From: Deltaproteobacteria bacterium
GTDB taxonomy: Bacteria > Myxococcota_A > UBA9160 > SZUA-336
Direction of reading: 5' to 3'
DNA length: 11,805 nucleotides
Assembly: GCA_030673955.1 (NCBI GenBank)
Contig: DAOVBF010000008.1
Span: 1-11,805 of the forward strand
Shown: in pieces, positions 6,122 to 11,805 of the stretch
Layout: each line of letters starts with the position of its first letter
Numbering within the stretch: the first letter of the stretch is position 1
Notes under the pieces: model-generated
What the model was told of the DNA's origin: nothing
The model's input: only the letters and a program-made list of their open reading frames with translations
The model's database searches: none
Translations under genes and position numbers: made by a program

Positions 6122-7666
6122 ATGAATGGCGCCGAGAGCTTGATCCGTACTTCCGTGGCGGCGGGCGCCGAGGTTTGCTTCACGAACCCCGGCACCACGG
6201 AGATGCACCTCGTCGCAGCCCTCGATGCTGTGCCTGACATGCGTCCCGTGTTGGGTCTCTTCGAGGGCGTGTGCACCGGTGCAGCCGACGGCTACGGACG
6301 CATGGCGGACAAGCCCGCGCTGACTCTCCTGCACCTCGGACCCGGTTTCGCGAACGGCATCGCCAACCTGCACAACGCACGGCGGGCACGGTCGCCCATC
6401 GTCAACCTTATCGGCGACCACGCGATCTGGCACGTGGACGCCGATCCGCCGCTGGCCTCGGATATCGAGTCCCTGGCGCGACCCGTTTCGAGCTGGGTTC
6501 GCGTGGCGAAGAGCCCTCACGATCTTGCGCAAGACGGGGCGGAGGCGATCGCCGCGGCCTCGCGTCCGCCCGGCGCGGTTGCGACGCTCATCGTGCCATC
6601 AGACGTGGCCTGGGGAGAAGCGGGCGCGCCCGAGTCAACCATCGCTCCAGAATCAGCGCCGTTGGTCGACGCGGCGCGGATCGACACTGCCGCTGGCGTG
6701 TTGCGTTCCGGGGAGCCGGCGATTCTGTTGCTGGGGGCGCACGGCTTGCGCGAGGCCGGTCTGCGCGCGGCCGCGCGCATCGCGGGCCGGATGGGTTGCC
6801 GTCTCTTCTGCGAAACCTTCCCCGCGCGCATGGAACGCGGTGCGGGTCTAGCAGCGCTCGAGCGTCTACCCTACTTCCCCGAGCAGGTCATCGAGCTGCT
6901 CGGCTCCACTGCGCATCTGATCCTGGCCGGGGTAACGGAGCCGGTGGCGTTCTTCGGCTACCCCCAAACCCCCAGTCGGCTCGTTCCCGAGAGCTGCCGA
7001 GCGCACTCGCTGGCCCGGCCCGAAGAGGATGTGGGCCGAGCACTCGAAGCGCTGGCCGATGTCCTCGGCGCGCCGGAGGAATCCGCCCTCGTGGCCGCGC
7101 CTGCACGCCCCACGCGGCCCACGGGGCAGCTCTCGCCCACGACGCTCGGCTCGGCCATCGCCGCGGTGCAGCCGGAGGGCCTGATCGTGATGGATGAGGC
7201 GGCGACCTCCGGCTTGCCTTACTTCCTCGGCGCGGGCCGCTGCCCCCCCCATACCTACATGAGCCTCACGGGCGGTGCAATTGGTCAGGGTCTTCCCTGC
7301 GCGACGGGTGCGGCGATCGCCTGCCCGGACCGTCCGGTTCTCGCCTTTCAGGCGGACGGCAGCGGGATGTACACCCTGCAATCGCTCTGGACGCAGGCAC
7401 GCGAGAGTCTCGATGTCACGACACTGATCTGTGCCAATCGTGAGTACCGTATTCTGCGCATCGAGCTTTCCCGCGCCGGTATTTCCGAGCCGGGTCCGCA
7501 GGCGCTGGCGCTCACTGACATCTCCAACCCGATCATCGACTGGGTGGAGCTCAGCTGGGCTCTGGGTGTTCCGGCCAAACGGGTCGAGAGCGCCGAGGTG
7601 CTTGTCGAGGAACTGGAGCGCGCGCTGGCCGAGCCCGGTCCGCACCTGATCGAGGCGGTGCTCTAG
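6122..7666 (+). CDS. ThDP-dependent acetolactate synthase-like enzyme (IlvX-type)
   Basis: 514 residues, the expected length for the short acetolactate-synthase-like group that includes mycobacterial IlvX. The N-terminal pyrimidine-binding domain has NPGTTEMHLVAALDAVP (22-38) and Glu48 in LFEGVCTGAADGYGRM, the glutamate that activates the ThDP aminopyrimidine ring. The C-terminal pyrophosphate domain has GGAIGQGLPCATGAA (384-398) and the Mg/ThDP motif region ADGSGMYTLQSLW (411-423) ending in CANREY (437-442). The canonical GDG...NN is thus ADG...NR; Asp412 and Asn439 are kept, so cofactor binding is still likely. The family decarboxylates 2-oxo acids and may ligate the product to a second carbonyl; no small regulatory subunit (ilvN/ilvH) or other branched-chain gene is nearby, so housekeeping acetolactate synthesis is unlikely. 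It converges on the NSS gene with 16 bp between stops. GAGGGG lies about 11 nt before the ATG. A C8 run sits at 7243-7250 but the frame is intact. Confidence 0.88.
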   Translation: MNGAESLIRTSVAAGAEVCFTNPGTTEMHLVAALDAVPDMRPVLGLFEGVCTGAADGYGRMADKPALTLLHLGPGFANGIANLHNARRARSPIVNLIGDHAIWHVDADPPLASDIESLARPVSSWVRVAKSPHDLAQDGAEAIAAASRPPGAVATLIVPSDVAWGEAGAPESTIAPESAPLVDAARIDTAAGVLRSGEPAILLLGAHGLREAGLRAAARIAGRMGCRLFCETFPARMERGAGLAALERLPYFPEQVIELLGSTAHLILAGVTEPVAFFGYPQTPSRLVPESCRAHSLARPEEDVGRALEALADVLGAPEESALVAAPARPTRPTGQLSPTTLGSAIAAVQPEGLIVMDEAATSGLPYFLGAGRCPPHTYMSLTGGAIGQGLPCATGAAIACPDRPVLAFQADGSGMYTLQSLWTQARESLDVTTLICANREYRILRIELSRAGISEPGPQALALTDISNPIIDWVELSWALGVPAKRVESAEVLVEELERALAEPGPHLIEAVL

Positions 7667-7682
7667 AGCGGCCCCGAAAGAC

Positions 7683-8996
7683 TCACTCGCAGAACATCTT
7701 TTGGACGAAGGAATAGAGCACGATGAGCAGCGCTAGCGGGATCGGAACCCGCAGCAGGAATCTCCACACCGGAAACCAGGGCCAGTGCTCCGCGCCACGC
7801 CTGACCTCGCTGAAGGGGTCTTTCATGACCCAGCCCACGAAGATCGAGAGGAGGAGCCCTCCCGTCACGAGGAAGAGCTGACCGGCGAGCTTGTCCATCC
7901 AGTCGAGGATGTTGATTTTCAGGGCCGGAGGAATGCCGAGGAGCGTGATGAGGACGCCGAACACCAGGGCCGAGCGCGTCCGCGGCCAGCCGAGAGTATC
8001 CATGGCCGAAGCGGTCACCACCTCGAGCAGCGAGATCGCGGACGTCAGTGCGCCGACAGCAAGCGCGGCAAAGAACAAGAATCCCACCACCTGTCCCGCG
8101 ATTCCCATTTGTGAGAACGCCTTGGGCAGCGTGATGAAGAGTGCGCCGAGGGTGCTCTCGCCCACATCAGCGGAAAGACCGAGCGCAAAGATCAGAGGAA
8201 AGACGACGAGGCCGGCGACGAATGCGACCACGAAGTCTGCGCCGCCGATGACGAGCGACTCATTCGGCAGGTGCTGCTCCGGCGAGAGATAGCTCGCATA
8301 CGTCATCATCGCTCCCATGCCCAGACTGAGACTGAAGAAGGCCTGACCTGCCGCCGTGCTGAATACTTCTGCATCGAGAATCTTGCTGAAGTCGGTTTCC
8401 AGGTAGAAGCGATACCCCGCGCCCGCGCCTTCGAGCGTGTAGCCGTAGACTGCGAGTCCACAGATGAGCATGAACAGGACTGGCATGAGGATGAGGGAAG
8501 TACGTTCGATCCCTGCCCGAATACCGCGTGCCACAATCAGCGTAGTGCCCGCCATGAACACGACGTGACCGATGACTGCGCCCCGACCCTGGCTGATTTC
8601 TATGAAGTACTGCTTGGCGTCCGGATCGAACCCACCAAAAAGAGCGACCAGCGCGTAGCGAAGGGTCCAGCCAGCGATGACGGAGTAGTAGGCCAGGATC
8701 AAGAAGCCGGACGCGACGAACAACGCCCCGCCGGGCTTCCAGGCGTTTCCCCCGAAGTGGCCCAGCGCACTGATCGGACTGCTGTTTGCCCCACGCCCCA
8801 TCGCGAGCTCGGCCAGCAGCACGGGGATCCCGATCAAGACGGTGAACGCGACGTAGAGGACCACGAAGGCCGCCCCACCGTACTCGGCCGTCAGATAGGA
8901 GAACCGCCACATATTCCCCAGACCGACGGCGGAGCCGATGGCCGCCAGCACGAAGCCCGTGCGCCCGGTCCAGCGCTCCCTGGGTGCTTGGTTCAT
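7683..8996 (-). CDS. Sodium-dependent NSS/SNF family transporter
   Basis: A 437-residue, roughly 11-12 TM protein closely following the LeuT fold. TM1 carries the unwound Na+-binding stretch GSAVGLGNMWRF (21-32; Gly21, Ala23, Val24 and Asn28 correspond to the LeuT sodium ligands). TM6 has AFFSLSLGMG (219-228) with Ser222 in place of the LeuT Na1 threonine. TM8 has ALTSAIS with Thr318-Ser319 at the Na2 site. NSS proteins use the Na+ gradient to import amino acids and related amines; the substrate here cannot be read. The start MNQAP at 8996 is supported by AGGAGAGG shortly upstream; the frame running on to 9224 would overlap the crotonase gene. It is the last gene of the probable sulfite reductase operon, 67 bp after the crotonase stop, and a G7 run (9017-9023) lies in that gap. 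Confidence 0.93.
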   Translation of the reverse strand: MNQAPRERWTGRTGFVLAAIGSAVGLGNMWRFSYLTAEYGGAAFVVLYVAFTVLIGIPVLLAELAMGRGANSSPISALGHFGGNAWKPGGALFVASGFLILAYYSVIAGWTLRYALVALFGGFDPDAKQYFIEISQGRGAVIGHVVFMAGTTLIVARGIRAGIERTSLILMPVLFMLICGLAVYGYTLEGAGAGYRFYLETDFSKILDAEVFSTAAGQAFFSLSLGMGAMMTYASYLSPEQHLPNESLVIGGADFVVAFVAGLVVFPLIFALGLSADVGESTLGALFITLPKAFSQMGIAGQVVGFLFFAALAVGALTSAISLLEVVTASAMDTLGWPRTRSALVFGVLITLLGIPPALKINILDWMDKLAGQLFLVTGGLLLSIFVGWVMKDPFSEVRRGAEHWPWFPVWRFLLRVPIPLALLIVLYSFVQKMFCE

Positions 8997-9063
8997 GGTC
9001 TGGCCTCTCCTTCCTTGGGGGGGCGTGACCACGGTGGCTGGTGCCGAGCGAAGCGGGGCTACA

Positions 9064-9828
9064 CTAGAACTTCGGGGAGCGCTTTTCGAGAAAGGCCCTC
9101 GTGCCCTCGCGCATCTCGTCCGTGCCGCAGGTTGCCGAGAAGAGCTTCGCTTCGATCTCCAAGCCGGCGTCCTGCGTCGACGCCAGGCCGTCGTGAATGG
9201 CCGCCAGGCAGGCTTTGAGCGCATGGGGTCCGTTGGCGAGGATCTCCTGCAGCACGGCGCGTGCGCGTCCGTCGAGCTCGTCGGGGGCCACGACCTCGTT
9301 CACGAGTCCAATGCGCAGCGCCTCCTCCGCGGGGATCATTGCCCCCGAGAGCAGGATCTGGGTCGCGACGCCGCGTCCCACGAGTCGCGGGAGGCGTTGT
9401 GTGCCCCCGAAGCCGGGGAGGATGCCGAGCTTCACCTCGGGCTGACCGAACTTGGCCTTCGTCGACGCGATCCGGATATGACACGCCATGGCCAGCTCAC
9501 AGCCGCCGCCCAGCGCGAAGCCATTCACCGCGGCAATGACCGGCTTGTCGAGCTTCTCGATCCTCGAGAAGATGCCCTGCCCGCGTCGTGCGAATGCGAG
9601 ACCGCTCTCGGGATCCAGGCGCGAGATCTCCTCGATGTCGGCTCCCGCGACGAATGCGCGTCCGCTGCCCGTGACGATTGCACCCCGGATCTCGGAGTTC
9701 CCTTCGAGCTGGGTGACTGCCCGGTCGAGCTCGTCCATGACCGGGCCGGAGAGCGCGTTGAGTGCATCCGGGCGGTTGATGAGGACCGTCGCGGTCCCTG
9801 CCTCGACCGAGAGCTCGACGTCCGCCAT
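9064..9828 (-). CDS. Enoyl-CoA hydratase (short-chain crotonase type)
   Basis: A 254-residue crotonase with all family hallmarks: the oxyanion-hole loop FVAGADIEE (59-67), AAVNGFALGGGCELAMAC (99-116) with catalytic Glu111, and FGQPEVKLGILPGFGGTQRLPR (127-148) with catalytic Glu131, ending FLEKRSPKF. This is the classical hydratase pattern, more so than the CaiD-like paralogue at 4159, so 3-hydroxyacyl-CoA/enoyl-CoA interconversion in fatty-acid or hydroxybutyryl-CoA metabolism is likely. The ATG at 9828 is 10 bp after the stop of the sulfite reductase gene, with no strong Shine-Dalgarno, which suggests translational coupling. Its place between a sulfite reductase and an amino-acid-type transporter is unusual and no functional link is obvious from the sequence. 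Chain-length specificity is not predictable here. Confidence 0.94.
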   Translation of the reverse strand: MADVELSVEAGTATVLINRPDALNALSGPVMDELDRAVTQLEGNSEIRGAIVTGSGRAFVAGADIEEISRLDPESGLAFARRGQGIFSRIEKLDKPVIAAVNGFALGGGCELAMACHIRIASTKAKFGQPEVKLGILPGFGGTQRLPRLVGRGVATQILLSGAMIPAEEALRIGLVNEVVAPDELDGRARAVLQEILANGPHALKACLAAIHDGLASTQDAGLEIEAKLFSATCGTDEMREGTRAFLEKRSPKF

Positions 9829-9838
9829 CGGGACGAGC

Positions 9839-11608
9839 CTATGCGGGGTAGCCGACGAGCCGCCGCAGCTCGTCGACGGGCGTTTGGTGCAGGAACTCCC
9901 CGGCGGGAAGACCCTCGGGGTTGTGGTCTCGAACCGCGCGGAAGAGCCCGACCAGCACCGGGATCATGTCCTCCTCGGGCACGCGCTCATAGAGCACCTT
10001 TCCAATGCGCGCTCCCTCGCGCGAGCCTCCCACCTGGATCATGTGATCGTTCTTACCATAGCCGATGATCCCGATCTCCGCAGTCGGCGGACGCGAACAG
10101 GAGTTGGGACAGCCCGCCATGCGCAGCACCAGGTCCACGTCACCCAACCCAGCCTTCTCCAGCGCAGCAACGTAGTCAGGAATCACGTTCTCCGCTTCGG
10201 TCATCGCGAGGCCGCAGGTTGGCTTGGCGGGGCAGCCGAAGGATTGCCTGCGAACGTGCGAGATCTTATGCGCTTGCGGTACGCCGTGGTCTGCCAGCAC
10301 CCGGTCCACCCACTCGCGCCGCTCGCCGGGGATGTGGCAGAGCAAGAGGTCCTGGTTGGGTGTTACGCGCACGCCGAGCTGGAGGTCCGAGACGAGCTTG
10401 AGTACGGCGCTGCGCAGCCGCACACCCGGATCATCCCGCAAGCGGCCGCTCAGAACCGGAATCCCCAGGAAGAACCGATCGTCGCCGCCGGCCTCGCGAT
10501 TCCAGCCGTGAAAGAAGCGGACAGGTGGCAGCGGCTGGGGGGCCGCTTCCTTGATCTCGAGCCCGAAGCGATCCCTGAGCATCTGCTTCACGACCTCGGG
10601 GCCGAGTCTTCGGATCGTGTACTTCCAGCGCGCCTGCTTGCGGTCTCTGCGCTCGCCGTGCTCCTTCTGGAGGATGGCGATGGCCTTCACGGTGTCGACG
10701 ACCTGCTCACGCGCGATGCGTCCTAGATAGATACCCAGAAGCTGCTTGGTCCTAGGCTGATGGTGCGTGATGCCGAGACCGCCGCCGTTGTAGAGGTCGT
10801 AAGCCGTGGGCTCGGCGCCGTTCATGACGGGCAGGAAGCCGACGTCCTGCGTGAGCAGGTCGACAGAGTTGTCGCGCGGGTGCGCGATGCCCACCTTGAA
10901 CTTGCGGGGCAGGTAGTGACTGCCGTAGAGGGGCTCGTCGACAAACATCGGTGCGAGCGTACGGTCCTCGTCATCGGTCAGAAAGATCTGGTAGTAGGCG
11001 GAGGTGCGCGGCGCGAGCTCGGACGCGATCGCGAACGCAAGCTCGCGGGAGTTGAGCGGAAGCTCAGGGTCGAGATCGTCGATCGGACTGCAAGCCGTGT
11101 TGCGGTTGACGTCTCCACAGGCCCCCAGCGTCACCATCCGGTCGCCTCGAACGGTGTAACCCTGCCCGATGAAGCGGATGAGGGCGCCGAGGTTTCGACC
11201 ATACACGTAGTGGAACTGGATTCCCTGGCGCGTGGTCAGGCGCAGCGTGCGGTTCCCGAAGCGCTCCGAGGCCTCATTCAGGGCTTCCCACTGTGCCGGG
11301 GCGAGCTCGCCACCGGCCGGGAGCTTGAGACGCACCATGAAGATGTAGTCCCCGCTCTTGCGCCCTTGCGCCTCGCGTTCCTGCTGCTTATAGGTGCCGA
11401 AATATTTCGAGATCTCCTTGGCTTCATTGGAAATCGTCTCGGCCGCGCCTGTCGTCATCGCGTCGATCTCGGACGCGAAGCTGTGCTTCTCGCTGCCGGC
11501 GACGTAGAAAAGCCCTTTGCTCTCGACTTTGAGCTTCTCCACCTTCGACATCTGGGAGAGGTCGGAGTTGAGGAGGGTGACGGCCTCAGGGGGGGGCTTC
11601 TCAGGCAT
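9839..11608 (-). CDS. Siroheme/[4Fe-4S] nitrite/sulfite reductase, ferredoxin type
   Basis: A 589-residue protein with two repeated ferredoxin-like halves and siroheme domains. The coupled cofactor cysteines are present as CPAKPTC (Cys459, Cys465) and CPNSC (Cys500, Cys504). The anion-binding basic residues are Arg127 (LTTRQ), Arg169 (NRN), and Lys236 and Lys238 (PRKFK). TLGACGDVNRN matches plant chloroplast sulfite reductase; its Cys164, with Tyr73 in FGTYKQQ, aligns with the Cys-Tyr crosslink pair of mycobacterial NirA, which E. coli CysI lacks. This favours a ferredoxin-dependent six-electron reduction of sulfite to sulfide in the cytoplasm. Nitrite as substrate cannot be excluded. No CysJ flavoprotein gene is adjacent. 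ATG 11608 is preferred over the TTG directly before it; neither has a clear Shine-Dalgarno. Codons 5-7 contain a C8 run (minus strand). It heads the operon with crotonase and NSS genes. Confidence 0.93.
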   Translation of the reverse strand: MPEKPPPEAVTLLNSDLSQMSKVEKLKVESKGLFYVAGSEKHSFASEIDAMTTGAAETISNEAKEISKYFGTYKQQEREAQGRKSGDYIFMVRLKLPAGGELAPAQWEALNEASERFGNRTLRLTTRQGIQFHYVYGRNLGALIRFIGQGYTVRGDRMVTLGACGDVNRNTACSPIDDLDPELPLNSRELAFAIASELAPRTSAYYQIFLTDDEDRTLAPMFVDEPLYGSHYLPRKFKVGIAHPRDNSVDLLTQDVGFLPVMNGAEPTAYDLYNGGGLGITHHQPRTKQLLGIYLGRIAREQVVDTVKAIAILQKEHGERRDRKQARWKYTIRRLGPEVVKQMLRDRFGLEIKEAAPQPLPPVRFFHGWNREAGGDDRFFLGIPVLSGRLRDDPGVRLRSAVLKLVSDLQLGVRVTPNQDLLLCHIPGERREWVDRVLADHGVPQAHKISHVRRQSFGCPAKPTCGLAMTEAENVIPDYVAALEKAGLGDVDLVLRMAGCPNSCSRPPTAEIGIIGYGKNDHMIQVGGSREGARIGKVLYERVPEEDMIPVLVGLFRAVRDHNPEGLPAGEFLHQTPVDELRRLVGYPA

Positions 11609-11644
11609 CAATTCAACACTAGCAGAGTAGAGTTAGTGGTTCAA

Positions 11645-11669
11645 ATTCTTGACTTTATAGATCAAGAAT
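11645..11669. promoter_or_regulatory. AT-rich 25-bp dyad, candidate Rrf2/IscR-class operator
   Basis: ATTCTTGA (11645-11652), a 9-nt spacer, and TCAAGAAT (11662-11669) form a perfect inverted repeat in an otherwise GC-rich window, 36-60 bp upstream of the sulfite reductase ATG. By hand comparison, 19 of 25 positions fit the published E. coli IscR type 1 site, including the CTTGACT half. Rrf2-family regulators (IscR, CymR and others) control Fe-S and cysteine/sulfur genes, which suits a siroheme/Fe-S sulfite reductase. The regulator identity is inference. A minus-strand TATAAA (11654-11659) sits within the spacer and may be a -10 element, so binding could block the promoter. Confidence 0.55.
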
Positions 11670-11784
11670 ACCAAGGGCCCCTGGCTGGTGCCTCAAACCA
11701 ATGTGCTGCAGGCTCGTGTAAACCGTCCGCACGTCGATGGGCTAAATTGCTCGTCACCGGGAGATGCGCCCCCGCCGAGCCAAA

Positions 11785-11798
11785 ACGGAGGACTCCGT
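11785..11798 (+). promoter_or_regulatory. Ribosome binding site within a short palindrome at right edge
   Basis: ACGGAG-GA-CTCCGT contains a GGAGG that ends 8 nt before the GTG at 11800. It reads as a good Shine-Dalgarno for a plus-strand gene leaving the window; the surrounding palindrome could pair it into a small stem. Confidence 0.4.
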
Positions 11799-11799
11799 C

Positions 11800-11805
11800 G
11801 TGACC
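11800..11805 (+). CDS. Possible start of a divergent gene (only two codons visible)
   Basis: GTG ACC at the window edge follows GGAGG at 8-nt spacing, so a plus-strand gene divergent from the sulfite reductase may begin here. Nothing of its product can be read. The preceding 188 bp (11612-11799) hold the dyad described above and no other gene that I can support. Confidence 0.3.

Noticed and set aside
7660..7669. GCTCTAGAGC palindrome at the ThDP gene stop
   Set aside because: A 10-bp palindrome without a loop or T-run; too short to claim as a terminator.
8938..10068. Plus-strand 376-codon frame antisense to the second crotonase
   Set aside because: The crotonase on the opposite strand has both catalytic glutamates and full-family conservation; this frame shows nothing recognisable.
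11670..11784. Possible riboswitch or leader RNA between the dyad and the right edge
   Set aside because: No recognisable conserved riboswitch core and no convincing terminator/antiterminator pairing was visible by eye.
10760..11803. Plus-strand 347-codon frame antisense to the sulfite reductase
   Set aside because: Its Val/Glu/Arg-rich pattern mirrors the sulfite reductase codons; no domain or ribosome binding site.

Overview
This is a GC-rich bacterial window holding ordinary chromosomal metabolic and transport genes. It shows no phage, IS, CRISPR, tRNA or rRNA signature. An exported AMIN-domain protein at the left edge points to a Gram-negative envelope. The mix of RhlG-like reductase, CaiD-like and crotonase-type hydratases and an IlvX-like thiamine diphosphate (ThDP) enzyme suggests a GC-rich soil or marine bacterium with broad acyl-CoA metabolism, such as a deltaproteobacterium-like lineage. 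The taxonomic reading is inference only; nothing in the window fixes the phylum.

Layout, left to right. (1) 1-592 (-): N-terminal part of an AMIN-domain exported protein, cut by the window edge. (2) 705-2003 (-) and 2039-3313 (+): two unrelated MFS transporters, divergent across about 35 bp. (3) 3324-4094 (-) and 4159-4932 (+): an RhlG-like short-chain dehydrogenase and a CaiD-like enoyl-CoA hydratase, divergent across 64 bp. (4) 4929-5088: a non-coding stretch with four perfect GC-rich hairpins. (5) 5097-6009 (-): a two-gene cassette of DUF2007/zinc-ribbon paralogues. (6) 6122-7666 (+): a ThDP enzyme of the acetolactate-synthase-like, IlvX-type group. (7) 11608 down to 7683 (-): a probable operon of plant-type siroheme sulfite reductase, crotonase and Na+-dependent NSS transporter, preceded by a 25-bp AT-rich dyad resembling an Rrf2/IscR-class operator. 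(8) At the right edge, a GTG with a good ribosome binding site may start a divergent gene.

How the genes fit together: regions 2 and 3 look like uptake and processing of small organic acids or CoA-linked acyl chains (the MCT-type transporter, the reductase and the hydratase). Region 7 links sulfite assimilation to a hydratase and an amino-acid-type symporter, probably under a sulfur or Fe-S responsive regulator encoded elsewhere.

The points most worth a second look are the dyad and operon in region 7, the DUF2007 pair whose zinc ribbon is split by a membrane hairpin, and the hairpin cluster at 4929-5088. I found no convincing new defence or mobile system.
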